From contig JBBHKE010002691.1 of assembly GCA_037447655.1 (NCBI GenBank), positions 49,039-113,038 of the forward strand: a stretch of 64,000 nt of DNA. Reading direction: 5' to 3'. The stretch is from Zygnema cylindricum. Its lineage: Eukaryota; Streptophyta; Zygnematophyceae; Zygnematales; Zygnemataceae. Both the position numbers and the translations under genes were made by a program. Shown here one piece after another: positions 1 through 10,396 of the stretch. Within the stretch, counting starts at the first letter, position 1. The number at the start of each line of letters is the position of its first letter. The notes beneath the pieces were generated by a model. It had not been told where the DNA came from. It searched no databases and saw only the letters and a list, made by a program, of their open reading frames with translations.

Positions 1-837
1 CACTTTGCATGTCATGCTAGTGCGTTATTCTCTAAAGTCGTTAAAACCTGTCAACGTATCCTTTGTGAGACATAAGTATCCTGAATCTAAATACCTGTAA
101 AACTCTTTTGATCGTTTAACGAATTCACAACGAAACCTCCACATATAGAAACACAGGAAAACTCGTAAAACATACTCTGTTAAGGTTCAGCAGATGTGGA
201 CGACGAAACTACTTCGTCGCTGGCACTTCAAATATTCAGCGACGAAAATACTTCGTCGCTGGTCGTCGCTACTTTAGCTACGAGAATGTCTCGTCGCTAA
301 ATGAGTTCTCAGTACTAAATCCTAACAACAGACTGCAACAATTTGCAGAATATAGCAGGTGTAGACGACTTGGAATTGTCTCATACAAAATGCTCAAAAG
401 GACACAAAGATATACACCTCCAAAGCAACACTTAAGCAATTTGCTAGTTTTCTCAAAATGTCCATAAATCTAAGTCCTATGAATACAGAGTGTTTCCTAT
501 GCAACTGTCCAAAATTGCTGAAATCTCTTATTGCGTGATCGTACTGTACGTTTCACGTAAATAATACACCCGAGGTACGTCCAAATATTGCATCAAATAC
601 GCTAAGTTGATTACGTTCAAAACACTAATTAGATGATGATCAGATCGAGTGGTATTCATAAATTGTCTGTATAAAACCATTATATAACTCTATATTTTGA
701 TTGATCACTTTGCGGACGTTGCGGATTCATACTAAATCTAGTTCATACTGAAACGAGACGATCCTGAAATTGTCTAAGTCCCCTAAGCCTTCTCTCACAC
801 CCTTTCTTATTTAGAGACTAAGGCCTTCAAAACAACA
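1..837 (-). mobile_element. Copia-A 3' LTR (left end outside or undefined)
   Basis: On the minus strand the RNase H reading frame of Copia-A is followed by a purine stretch (843-838, reading GGGGAG) and then TGTTGTTTTGAAGG from 837. That is the usual PPT-then-TG start of a 3' LTR, so 837 is taken as its inner edge. The outer edge is not visible. Inside it, positions 200-298 hold three imperfect palindromes of the type CGACGAA-spacer-TTCGTCG. No coding capacity is seen. Confidence 0.55.
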
Positions 838-860
838 CTCCCCTAAGGCCTTAGACTTTG

Positions 861-1283
861 CTAATCACGTAGGCCGCATGCTTCCCTACAAAACTTTAAC
901 TTAGGTGTTGGGAGTGCTTTGGTCAACATATCCGCAATCATTTTCTCATCAGGCAAGTAAGTCAATTTTATTATTTTTGCAAGCACTTTCTCCCTCACAA
1001 AATGCAACGTGACATCCATATGCTTGCTCTTAAAATGATGACTAGGATTGGACGCAATGGAAATTGCTGCTTCGTTATCACACCGTAGAATTTGAGGACC
1101 GGATTGCATAAATCCTAATTCTTGAAGAAGGGACTTAACCCATAGAAGTTCCTTCACGGCTGAGCTTGCAGCCGTATATTCTGATTCCATTGTCGATTGA
1201 ACAGTTACCTTTTGTAGTTTACTGTAGCATGTTCTGTTTCCGATCTGTAATACGAACCTTGTACTAGACCTTCGGCTAGGCAT
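861..1283 (-). pseudogene. Copia-A RNase H domain and pol C-terminus
   Basis: Ty1-copia RNase H at the end of the polyprotein, which removes the RNA strand during reverse transcription. Visible hallmarks are VQSTMESEYTAASSAVKE (the usual ST-E-EY/AA block), LRCDNEAAISIASNP (DN-AI) and the terminal DMLTKALPTPKLKFCREACGL common to plant copia elements. The expected upstream ADW motif falls in a broken stretch (1284-1430). The frame stops 23 bases before the LTR edge, as expected for the end of pol. It is part of the element interrupted by the chromovirus at 4550-11871. Confidence 0.85.
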
Positions 1284-1430
1284 GTCGCCGTAGCTAGCAT
1301 GTATTCAGCTTGACTTCATTCCCACCGAGAGTAAGCTTGAGATTTCTTGTATCTGCAAGATATCTCATAACTCTTTTTGTTACTTCCCAATCTGACTTCT
1401 TAGGGTTTTGTAGACTTCTGCTCAACACTC

Positions 1431-2447
1431 TTACAGCTGCACTCCTACAACTGCAACTTTATCGGGCCTCGTGCAATTCATAAAATAGATTAAACTCCCA
1501 ATCATTTGTCTGTCAGGAATTTTAGACATAAATTCAACCTCCCCTATCTCTAGACTGTCTTCCACCATAATTCCACCATGCATTTCTCTTCCCTCTAATT
1601 TTTGTATGACTTCAATGGAAGTGACACTTCCCTTTACATCCGCCATCTCAAATTTTTCTAACATGTTTCCTATTGCCTCTTTTTGGGTGAGTTTTAAAGT
1701 TCTAATTTTCCTATCCCTTTCAACCTCAATTCCTAAAATGTACTTTGCTTCCCCCAAATCCTTCATTTCAAATCAGGATTTGAGGGCTAATTTCACCTTG
1801 TTGATGCCTGCAATAGTTTGACCTATGAGAAGTAAGTGATCTACATAAACAACAATAATTACAGTTCAATCTTCTCCTTCTAATATGTAAATTGAGTTAT
1901 TCTCCTTCTAATATGTAAATTGAGTGATCTGAACTAATCCTAGTAAATCCTTGACTAGTTAAGAACTCATCTAGTTTGAAATTCCACTGACAAGGGGATT
2001 GTTTAAGCCCATAAAGTGATTTAAGCAATTTGCAGTCAAGATTTTCATTTCCAACTTGGACATATTTTTCTGGTTGTTTTATATAGATTACCTCATCGAG
2101 ATCTCCATCTACAAACGCCGTCTTCACATCCATTTGGTGCAACTCCATATTTTCAATCGCTGCAAGAGCTAAAAGTATCCTTACCATTGGGAAACGGACA
2201 ACCGGAGAGAAGGTTTCATCAAAATCAATGCCCTCTGGTAAGGTTTCCTCAAAATCAATGCCCCTCCTTCTTGTTGTAGCCCTTGGCAATGAGCCGGCTT
2301 GTACCTTTCGATGGTATTATTCGTGTTTAATTTGACCTTAAAATCCCACTTGCTACCAATAGCTTTGCGATTTTGAGGATGCTCTACCAGCTCCCATGTT
2401 TGGGCCTCGATTATGGAAATCATCTCTTCATTTGCGGCTGAAATCAA
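1431..2447 (-). pseudogene. Copia-A reverse transcriptase (frameshifted)
   Basis: RVT_2-type reverse transcriptase of a Ty1-copia element, broken into three frames. In order on the minus strand: WELVEHPQNRKAIGSKWDFKVK (2.4 kb), ETFSPVVRFPMVRILLALAA, HQMDVKTAFVDGDLDEVIYIKQP, LYGLKQSPCQWNFKLDEFL and MKDLGEAKYILGIEVERDR. The catalytic YVDD box near 1.83 kb reads YVDH, so the second aspartate is lost. Around 2211-2270 a roughly 33-base segment is tandemly duplicated and changes the frame just before the SPV block. Both changes would inactivate the enzyme. Confidence 0.85.
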
Positions 2448-2759
2448 ATGCTATTTTTCGGGAAGCGAGAAAGCTTCTTCAATGGTGAGAGGTTTTCTTG
2501 TAGTGGCTGATAGTGCATATAGACTTCCGACTTCAATTATCCGAGTGCTCGGTGATCTTGTTTGGTTGATAGTTCGTCTTCCCCCCGGAAATTATGAGGC
2601 TCGAACTCAAGGATCCTTGTTGTTTGAAGCACGTTTGACATTTTCTTCTTCAGTTACGTCCACCACCGCTTGGTCCGGAGATGGAACATTAGGAGTTGGT
2701 GTGACTTGGTGAGGGTTAGCTATCTCTTTAAATAAGTTATAATCCAGGATTACATATTC

Positions 2760-3294
2760 TTTTTATTTTCCTTTCTTCTCGTCATCGGTCAAATTGAAGA
2801 CATCAATGGATTCTGCTTCATTTTTGACCATAATGTTCTTAGCAACAACCATCTTTGACCAAAATGTTCCTAGCAACAACCAGTCTATTATTGGGTAGAT
2901 ATACTCTATATCATTTGGATTGATCATCATAACCTACTAGTATGCCGTGTAAGCCTTTTGATTCCATTTTCCACTTGTATGTATTATCTAAGATAAATAC
3001 TCTACAGCCAAAAAAAAAAAAGTAGCTAACTTTTGGTTATGTCCTGTCAAAAAATCATAGGGAGTTCTTCCCTTTATAGATCGAGATTCTATTCTATTTT
3101 TAATATATGTAGCACAATGCATTGCTTCAGCCCATAATTTCCTAGCTATTCCCTTATTGGCTAACATTGATCAGGCACTTTCGATTAGGGATGTATTGAG
3201 TCGTTTTGCAACTCCAGTCTGTTCAAGTGAGTATGGAAAAGGTAAGTGATGACTGATGCCATTCTCCTTTAGATAAATGATAAACTCGGTTGAC
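2760..3294 (-). pseudogene. Copia-A integrase C-terminal half and linker
   Basis: Minus-strand translation gives recognisable copia integrase C-terminal text in several frames: KLWAEAMHCATYIKNRIES, GRTPYDFLTGHNQK, and GCRVFILDNTYKWKMESKG followed by GILVGYD. These match the region after the catalytic core of Ty1-copia integrase. Stops and frame changes interrupt it, including a run of 12 A at 3010-3021 that breaks the frame. The stretch 2448-2759 between this and the RT is the variable linker and shows no motif. Confidence 0.65.
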
Positions 3295-3346
3295 TTATAT
3301 TGCATCATTCTCCTTTAGATAAATGATAAATTCGGTTGACTTGTAT
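3261..3346. repeat. 46-base tandem duplication inside integrase
   Basis: A 40-base segment starting ATTCTCCTTTAGATAAATG occurs at 3261-3300 and again at 3307-3346 with three mismatches. It lies inside the integrase core of Copia-A, shifts the frame and creates the end of the 3295-3672 reading frame. Confidence 0.9.
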
Positions 3347-3672
3347 TCGCCGCCATTATCCGATCTGAGAGTCAAAATAGAGGATCCGCGGAGTTTCTCG
3401 CTCCAAGCTCGAAAGGTTTTGAAGTGAGTAAAGACCTCACTCTTCTCTCTCATAAAGTATACTTTGGTAATCCGGGAGAAATCATCTGTAAATATTACCA
3501 TGTACTTGAGCCCACCTGTAGAAAGATTTGGGGATGATCCCCACACATCCGAATGGATGAGTTCTAATACTTTGGTGGACTTATGACTACTTTCGAAAGG
3601 AAAAGGCAATTTGTGAATTTTTCTGAGAGCACATCCGTCACATAATTTGTTTTCCTGTTTAGTTAGTTTCAT
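3295..3672 (-). pseudogene. Copia-A integrase core
   Basis: The zinc-binding end (LCDGCALRKIHKLPFP) is followed by the catalytic core of a Ty1-copia integrase: LELIHSDVWG carries the first Asp, YMVIFTDDFSR the conserved strand, and LRSDNGGEYKS the second Asp. The third acidic residue would lie beyond the tandem duplication at 3261-3346. Integrase inserts the cDNA copy into the genome. The frame is open for 125 codons, which is only a fragment of the domain. Confidence 0.85.
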
Positions 3673-4085
3673 ACCTTCAATAATTCACTCTTTAGCCATC
3701 CTTGCAAGACTATAAAAATGCACACGGTACTACAATCAACTATACAATTAAAAGAAACTATATTATGCCGCCTGCAAATGAGGTAGAACATAGATTCAAT
3801 GCACATGGAAATTTCCAGAGAGGGTACATAAAGGAAAGGTAATGGAAATGACAATTCTTTAACCATAGACATCCTCTATGGGCATTATAGTATCAAAAGG
3901 TTGGACTTCTTTAAATGTTACGCAAGGTTATGCGATGTCACCTAACCTTTTGTGCCACAAATTATTTTCAAAAATAACAACCGAGTAGAGAACATCTTTT
4001 GTATTCATTTTGGCCAAATCAAACCTATACATCCGATTTGTATTTCTAGTTCCTATCTCTAGTTCTTGAAGCAGCTATTTTACCA
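3673..4085 (-). pseudogene. Copia-A GAG-pre-integrase domain, interrupted
   Basis: Minus-strand text at 3895-4045 reads RNTNRMYRFDLAKMN followed by LWHKRLGDIA, the gag-pre-integrase signature of copia polyproteins (LWHxRLGH). The next expected block, LARMAKE then a stop, then IIEGMKLTK, resumes near 3670-3715. In between (about 3730-3880) lies sequence unlike copia, possibly a small insertion. The order is as expected for pol reading right to left. Confidence 0.7.
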
Positions 4086-4089
4086 TTCT

Positions 4090-4485
4090 TGCTAACTATC
4101 TATTTTCCATTTTTGAGCAGAAATTCAAATCCTTTGCTCTCAGCTAAAGATGTGGAAAAAAGGTTTCACGTCCACTTGCCAAATAAGACGCTCCGTACTT
4201 GCGGCGTCTTTTTTCATAATTGCGCCTATCGCATTATGTTTCGTACGAGTGGCATACTTTTTCAGTATTTCAAATATTTCGAATCGGATCGCTTCGCGAT
4301 CCGCCGTCCATTTCTCAACGTATTACGCGCCACGTCTTTTTAATTTCAATCGTACAAATACTCCCCCAATCCGCAAATCCATTCGAACCTCCATTCGTAC
4401 CACCACATTACTTGCGGTAAAAATTTACGCACAAAACGTTGCGTTCGCACAGTGTCGCATACGCACAAAACTAACTTTTAAAAAC
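4090..4485 (-). repeat. Dispersed repeat R1, copy 1
   Basis: The reverse complement of this stretch matches 12840-13210 over several blocks: GTGCGT-rich start, GGAGGTTCG, GGACGGCGGATCGCGAAGCGATC, TACGAAA-ATGCGA-AGGCG, AAAAAGACGCCG, GGAGCGTCTT and GCAAGTGGACGT. It interrupts Copia-A between the protease and GAG-pre-integrase parts, so it inserted into that element. A hairpin of 8-base arms with a TTC loop sits at 4285-4303. I see no coding capacity and could not define its ends. Confidence 0.6.
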
Positions 4486-4544
4486 AAAAAAATAGATTGA
4501 AGATTGTCGAAGTATGGGCGATTCCAACACATATGCTGAGATGC
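4486..4544 (-). pseudogene. Copia-A protease, downstream half
   Basis: Reading the minus strand out of the chromovirus into this flank gives GASQHMCWNRPYFDNL, the part following the catalytic Asp-Thr-Gly of a Ty1-copia aspartic protease. The upstream part (WIMDTG) lies on the other side of the chromovirus at 11872-11900. The interruption falls within the active-site codons, so the protease was split by the insertion. Confidence 0.85.
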
Positions 4545-4549
4545 GCCAG
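4545..4549. repeat. Target-site duplication GCCAG (left)
   Basis: GCCAG directly precedes the TG of the left LTR and is repeated directly after the CA of the right LTR (11872-11876). Five-base duplications are typical of LTR retrotransposon integration. Confidence 0.93.
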
Positions 4550-5054
4550 TGTAAAAGGGGGTGACAAAACACCACAACACGTTAGAGTGCACAGCGGAAA
4601 AAACCAAGGATCTTCCCGTAGCAACAGCAGGAGTACACAGAACTCACAGACAAGGTTACGCTTTATTACTTGAAAGAGAGTACAAGGTTGCGCTAGCTGT
4701 GTAGGTCTACTTCAGGTCCCATTCACTAAGTCTACTCGACTATTTAAACTAGCTAACTGCTAGTCAACCTAGTACTATATAGCTGTACACGTGGACCTTC
4801 GCGGTCAACCGGGATCTATCCAAAACTTCCTTCTAGAACTATACAACTCAATCTACATTCTGCGGCGTTGCTATGCTGCGCTGCTACGCTGCTGCGCTAC
4901 TAGTTGCTACGCCCCTAAGTTGCTATGCTGCTATGCTGCGCTGGTATGGAATCGCAGCTGCGCTGCTCTAGAATCGCAACTGCATTGCTCTGAAATCGCA
5001 ATTATAGCAGCCTAGCCCTAGCCACTAAGTACCCAATTCTGTAACCTTGTTACA
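4550..5054 (-). repeat. Chromovirus 3' LTR (505 bp)
   Basis: Begins TGTAAAAGGGGGTGAC and ends CCTTGTTACA; pairs with 11375-11871. The interior (about 4860-4970) is rich in GCTGCG and GCTATGCTG short repeats, where the two LTRs differ by an 8-base indel. Confidence 0.93.
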
Positions 5055-5075
5055 ATGCCTCCCACTAAGGATTCA
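5055..5075 (-). promoter_or_regulatory. Polypurine tract
   Basis: On the minus strand the bases just before the 3' LTR read CCTTAGTGGGAGGCAT and then the LTR starts TGTAAC. The AGTGGGAGG core is a plausible plus-strand primer for reverse transcription. Confidence 0.7.
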
Positions 5076-5156
5076 GCGTCCCGCTGAACTTTGAGTAACT
5101 CAGGGAAACTGCAATTGCCGGAGTATGTCATATGTTTCCTTGCGATACTTTTCGAA

Positions 5157-6272
5157 CTACTGGGGAAGGGCGTCGAGGTTCTTTTGGAGCTGTTCACATC
5201 GAGTCTCCTGTAACGCGATGTGATGATCTACAGGTGCCAACCGCCTCCGAGTGATTTGTTCCCTAACTCGATCTTCCCCTTCCTCAACCTCGGGTACTTT
5301 GGGTCGCTGCGGAACGTCTACCGGTGTAGGCTCCTCGGGTGCCGGAATCTTGGGTTCTTCGGGTTCAGCCACTGGGGGAACTTCCTCTGGTTCCTCGTTC
5401 GCCGGTTCCCACCGAGGTTCCTTCCGTAATTTGAAAGACACGTGTTTCCTTGCAGCTCGGGCACGCTGTAAAGCATTCTTTCGAGCCAGCTTGAGTACTC
5501 GCACCTCAGGGGTAACCTGCGCTCTAGAGATGAAGTCGTGGAGGCGGATATCCCACGGGTGATAATGACGGAGTAACCCGGGAACATCAATCCTGTAACT
5601 GTAGTTGTCCTCTACCACTTCCACGAACGGAAAGGCGTGAGGGTTTAGCTGCATATAACCCTTATGATTATTTCCCAGGTCTTTTGTCCGCATGAAACTC
5701 CACGCTGGGTGTGACGGAACGTCGGCAGGGATACGGATAGGATCTCCAGGCCTCCCTATACGCCATTCCTCGGGCCACTCCAAGGGGTTCCAATAAAACC
5801 TTTTGGCGAAGCTGAAGGCGAGGTCCGGATGCTGGGTGTCGACCGGTAGTGGGAAGAGGTAGTCGGGAATTTCCTCTCCCAGTTCACTCTCCTCCTCCGA
5901 ATCTCTTTGGTTTCCTCGCAGGAGGAACACATCGTCGCCACTGGGGTATTGTGCCTCTGCCTTCCTCTTCGCGCTTTCAGACGACTGCTCGTCCGCGGTG
6001 CTCTCCTTGTTTGGGTACCGCATCACCTCTAGATCTGAGGCGCGCTCCTCAATTGGCGGAGGCGTTGGTTCTCGTTCTGGTTCCTCCGCCTCCGATAGCT
6101 CATGATCTTCTTTGAATTCCTGATCACCTTCCCGGGTTGGGGTGTATTCAGGGTCCTGTGAGTTTTCTGACCCCTCCCTTGCAGTGGTCTCTGCTGGTCC
6201 TGCCTCGTTACTGGCTGTTTCCTCAGGTTCCGGCTCAACTTCTACTTCTCTTCGCCTGCTTGCTTCCACCAT
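5157..6272 (-). CDS. Extra 3' ORF of the chromovirus, 371 aa, unknown function
   Basis: An uninterrupted sense-strand ORF between the chromodomain and the 3' LTR, in the position where some plant LTR elements carry env-like or accessory ORFs. The start chosen is the first ATG (6272), in good context (GCC before, G after); the open frame extends eight codons further without ATG. The N-terminal third is Glu/Pro/Ser-rich and acidic. The middle (about residues 125-270) is rich in Trp, Pro, Tyr and His, with blocks DYLFPLPVDTQHPDL, KRFYWNPLEWPEEWR, DVPSHPAWSF and RHYHPWDIRLHDF, and looks like a folded domain. A basic KLARKNALQRARAARKHV segment follows, then a Pro-Glu repeat. I see no signal peptide, membrane segment or zinc knuckle, and no family I recognise. 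It has no stop although gag-pol has several. Confidence 0.75.
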   Translation of the reverse strand: MVEASRRREVEVEPEPEETASNEAGPAETTAREGSENSQDPEYTPTREGDQEFKEDHELSEAEEPEREPTPPPIEERASDLEVMRYPNKESTADEQSSESAKRKAEAQYPSGDDVFLLRGNQRDSEEESELGEEIPDYLFPLPVDTQHPDLAFSFAKRFYWNPLEWPEEWRIGRPGDPIRIPADVPSHPAWSFMRTKDLGNNHKGYMQLNPHAFPFVEVVEDNYSYRIDVPGLLRHYHPWDIRLHDFISRAQVTPEVRVLKLARKNALQRARAARKHVSFKLRKEPRWEPANEEPEEVPPVAEPEEPKIPAPEEPTPVDVPQRPKVPEVEEGEDRVREQITRRRLAPVDHHIALQETRCEQLQKNLDALPQ

Positions 6273-6680
6273 GGCCTCCGCCGCCCTTATCAATCTCTCG
6301 GGACAGTTCGCATCTTCTTGTCACACCCGTATCAGTCTCCTCCTTTTCGGTGGTGGAGAGGACGATGACGCCATAGACACTGCTGAACCAGACAATTTCG
6401 GTTATTCCATAAGCGAAGGTAAACTGACTGTGTAGAGAGATGCAATTTCCAGGCTGCCGAGACTAGGTTGGTCGTGAGGACAGATGGGGGCTTTATTCAC
6501 GGGGGTTGAGGGTTTCACTTTTGGACTGTGCCAAGCGTCGCAGCGTGCGAGGGTATCGCACCGTCCATCATTTATAAAACTGCGCTGCTGCGGCGGAATC
6601 GAGGGTTCGTCGTCACCCACATAGTGAAACACAATTTCGCTGTTGCGCTTTCCTGTCAGCGCATCAGTGGTGCTGTGATC
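6273..6680 (-). other. Spacer between chromodomain and extra ORF
   Basis: No reading frame of note on the sense strand; contains short GCTGCG-type repeats like those in the LTR. It could hold the leader of a subgenomic or spliced transcript for the downstream ORF, but no signal is clear. Confidence 0.4.
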
Positions 6681-6962
6681 CTATGACGTCATCGTAACCA
6701 TGTTGCGCTGCGGTGGCTGCGCTGCTACAGCGCTGCGGTGTGGTAACATCGCCGCTGCGGTCCTTTGCCGCGTCCCCAAGATGATTGCGATGGTTGCGAC
6801 ACTGCGATTCGCTCGTTTGTTGCAGTCGCTGTGATTGCCCCTCCGGTAAAGCTGAGTGTCCTCACTCCGCTGAAACCGGCGCAGCAACCCCGGGGAATGC
6901 AGATCCCCCTCGTCCACCCAGGAGTCGTCCTCAACACCGTAACCCTTCCAACGCACCAAGTA
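6681..6962 (-). pseudogene. Chromodomain at the end of integrase
   Basis: After an in-frame stop (TAA, 6963-6965) the frame continues YLVRWKGYGVEDDSWVDEGDLH, the core of a chromodomain, with YEVEEILQSRHSRN just upstream of the stop giving its first strand. Chromodomains of plant chromoviruses steer integration toward marked chromatin. The stop splits the domain, so this copy could not make an intact one. The frame runs on to 6681 with no further motif. Confidence 0.88.
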
Positions 6963-8516
6963 TTAGGTGGAGTTGGAATTCCGAGAGTGACGTGACTGAA
7001 GGATCTCTTCCACCTCATACTCGTCTGATGTTCCTTGAACGGGCGGTAGAGGAGTTTGCCGTCGTCGTTTAAGGAACATTGAATCAAGATCGCGAAATGG
7101 TTTAAGAAGGGAAACATGGAAAACATTGTGGATATGCCAGTCCGTCGGGATATCCAACTTATAAGCGACATCGCCCACACGGGAAAGAATTGTGAATGGG
7201 CGCGTGAATTTTGGTGCTAACTTCTTAGAGAGGGCACCCGGCAAGGAGAGATTTGCCATATTAAGGCGAACCTTATCTCCCACGCTAAAGACGGTGTCCC
7301 TCCGGTGAGCGTCAGCCTGCGACTTTTGACGATCCTTTGCCATTTGGAGCGCCTTGGCCGCCTGTTCTAGGTTTCCCATCAGCGTTTTGGCAAAGTCAAG
7401 AGCTGCCGGTGTTTGGCAGTCCGCTACCAATAAGTTTTGGGGAAGAGTGGGTTGTCGTCATTTGAGGGAGAATGGCGTAGCATTGGTTGACGAGTGCACT
7501 GCACTGTTGTATTCTACCTCGATTGCCGTTAAATGGTCCACCCAATCGGTTTGGTGCACCGAGACATAAGCCCGCAATGCTTCCTCCAAATTTCGATTCA
7601 CCTTTTCAGTCTGATCATCAGTTTGAGGGTGGTAGGCTGTGGACATGGCCAGCTGCGTGCCACATAATGCAAATAGATTTTGCCAAAAGTGGCTCACGAA
7701 TTTACGATCGCGGTCGCTGACGATCCTTTTTGGAAGTCCGTGATGGCGGAATATCTCTCGAAAGAATAGGTGCGCGATATCTCGTGCAGTAGCTGTGGTG
7801 GACGTGGGTAGAAAATGTGCCATTTTCGTTAGGTAATCCACGACGACGAAGATTGAGTCGTAGCCCTCCTTCGTCCGGGGAAGGGCCACGATGAAATCCA
7901 TAGAGATCGCCTCCCAAGGAACATATGGTATTGGAAGGGGTTGTAACAGACCTTGTTGCCCTGAATCCGATTTGTTCCTATTACACGAGTCACACGTCCG
8001 GACATATTCTGCAATGTCTCGAGTCATGTTTGGCCAGTAATACGCCTCAGCGACACGTGCGGTTGTTTTATCCCGCCCAAAATGTCCACTGAGCGGCTCG
8101 TCGTGACTCATTTTAAGAATCGTGTGACGAAGTTCCGTATTTGTTGGCACATAAAGCCTTGTTGTCTTACTCGGTATGTACCGCCACATACCATTGGCGG
8201 TTCGAACGAGTACCTTCTGTTTGATGAGTTCCTTTGGTGAATCATCGTCGCCATAGGCAGCCTTTATCTGACTTAACCACCGTTTGTCCACTTGCACCGT
8301 ACTGTTGACTGCGTTGAGATTCGGATCTTGCGCTGCGGTCGACGTTGCTGTGTTCCCTTTCATAGAGTCTCCGTACCCTTGCTGCGGTTCTTGCGGTCGT
8401 TGCTCCGCTGCCGATGCAGCGACGTTGGGTCTTCTTGACAGCGCATCCGCCGGGTTTGTTTTTCCCGGCTTATATTCTATAACAAGTTCTGGACGGAAGG
8501 TTTGCAAGAACGTCAT
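6963..8516 (-). pseudogene. Chromovirus integrase
   Basis: The frame covers the RNase H to integrase linker (KTNPADALSRRPN), the HHCC zinc-binding domain (H-x-SGHFGRDKT...CDSCNRNK), and the catalytic core with MDFIVALPRT (Asp), RIVSDRDRKFVS (Asp) and HPQTDDQTEKVNR (Glu). A GPY/F-like module (APKFTRPFTILSRVGDVAYKLDIP) follows. A TGA at 7458 splits the frame after PFSLK; the expected text resumes in the same frame, so a 3-base deletion there would explain it. All three catalytic acids are present. Confidence 0.92.
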
Positions 8517-8965
8517 CTAGCGCACCTGTTTCTTGGACAACTTCGGCTGGGTTTGGAGATATTGTAAGGTGTGGTGATCCGTGATAACCGTGATCCATTT
8601 CCCCTGAACGTAACACTTCCAAACCTCCAGCGCATTGATGATAGCTATTGTCTCCTTCACATGGGTGTTCAGTTCAACTCTGCTTCCTTTAGTTTGCGGC
8701 TGTCGTAGGCGATGGGTTGAAGGCATTTTCCTTGATCTTGCATAAGGATCGCTCCAATAGCCATATCGCTAGCGTCGGTAATTATCGTCCAAGGTAAGTC
8801 CGGATCAGGAACAGCTAACACAGGGGCGGTAACCAACCGCTCCTTTAGCGTGTTAAAGGCTGCCCCTTGCGATGCTTTCCAATCATAGGGCGCATCATTC
8901 TTGAGCAATTCTGTGAGCGGTGCAGCGATTTTTGCGAAACCTTCGACAAAACGTCGATATAAGGA
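8517..8965 (-). pseudogene. Chromovirus RNase H
   Basis: Contains WTIITDASDMAIGAILMQDQG with the first catalytic Asp, then after a frameshift near 8670-8680 the block HVKETIAIINALEVWKCYVQG (catalytic Glu region) and VITDHHTLQYL (Asp). A TAG at 8517-8519 stands where a Trp is usual in the QVRW motif, so a single substitution explains that stop. The preceding RT frame ends at a TAA (8966-8968) in the FLGLYxxYRRF motif, again one base from Tyr. Confidence 0.9.
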
Positions 8966-10396
8966 TTATAGTCCTAGAAAGCTCCGTAACTCCGTGATAT
9001 TTGCCGGCTGCGGCCACTCCTTAACGGCCTTTGTCTTGTTTGGATCCACTGCGATTCCGTCCCGGCTCACCACATGGCCTAAAAAATCAATCTTCTCCTT
9101 AAAGAAGTCACATTTACTTCTTTTTGCGTATAACTTCTGCTCCCGAAGAACTTGTAGGACCGTCCGTAAGTCCTTCATATGCTCTTCCTTCGTTTTGCTA
9201 TACACCAATATGTTATCTAAGAAGACGATCACGAACGCGTCCAGATATTGCCGAAAGATGGAATTCATTAAATGCATAAAGGTCGCCGGTGCGTTAGTCA
9301 ACCCGAACGGCATTACCCGAAACTGGAAATGACCGTATCGAGTTCTGAACACCGTCTTCTCCACATCCTCCTCGGCAATTCTGATCTGGTGGTAGCCGCT
9401 CCGCAAGTCTATTTTCGAAAAGTATTTGGCACCTCGAAGTCGATCCAACAATTCGTCTATCCTCGGTAGGGGGTACGCATTTTTCACCGTTAATTTGTTC
9501 AGCGCTCGGTAGTCAATGCACATACGGAAACTTCCATCTTTCTTGTTTAGAAAGAGAACGGGAGCTCCATACGGTGACTTGCTTGGTTCAATTGCTCCGG
9601 CTTCAACCAACTCCGCGAGTTGCTTTTTTAATTCGTCCAACTTGGTGTAGCTCATCTTGTACATCCGATTAGCCGGAGGTATCGCTCCAAGAACAAGCTC
9701 TATTATATGGTCTACTTCGCGCTTTGGAGGTAATCCTTCGGGGAGCTTCGGGGGAAATACATTTGCGTACTCCTCGAGAAGTTTTGTCACGACTTCCGGG
9801 GCCTCTTCGGAAGTCTTTCCAATGTCGTCACTTTCTTTGGAGTCGAAGTCGGGGTCCTTCTTCTTCCATTCTTCCAAGATCTCCTTTTTCGCCCCCTCCA
9901 TTGGCTGGACGACCGCCATACAGATCGTTTCCCCTTTCTTGAGTGCCCTCTTAAGCTGTAAGGCCGAAAGCAGGCGTCCCTCTTCCGCTCCCTTACCAGC
10001 CGCTCCCGCTTTTACCTCGAACTCTTCTTCACCTTTCTTTACTCTCATGGCGCCACTTCTCCAATCGATCGTCGGATTCCATTTTTGCAGCCACGGCTTC
10101 CCCAAGATTAACTCATTGTCCCCAAGAGGTAATACATGAAGCGTGTCGTACCATCGGAATTTCTCAATTCCGACGCGTAACCTCGGGGTACGATGGGTAA
10201 TGGATAAGGAACTTCCGTCGGCCAATTGTGCCGACTGAGGATCATTGAGTACCACAAGAGGAAGTTTCAACCTTTTCACCGTCGCCTCGTTAATGAAGTT
10301 CCCCGAGGCTCCGGAGTCCACCATGAAGTTAGTTGCACTCACTCCTATTTGACCCCGAAATATCAGAGGGTCTCCTCCTTCACTGGCTAACCTCAT
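8966..10396 (-). pseudogene. Chromovirus protease and reverse transcriptase
   Basis: The aspartic protease (about residues 15-110) has the active site [12 protein letters not shown]. Reverse transcriptase follows, with [51 protein letters not shown] and [19 protein letters not shown]. The catalytic box reads [11 protein letters not shown]: the second Asp of the usual LDD is Asn, which should abolish polymerase activity. The frame is continuous with gag across 10396, so gag and pol form one polyprotein frame. Confidence 0.95.
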
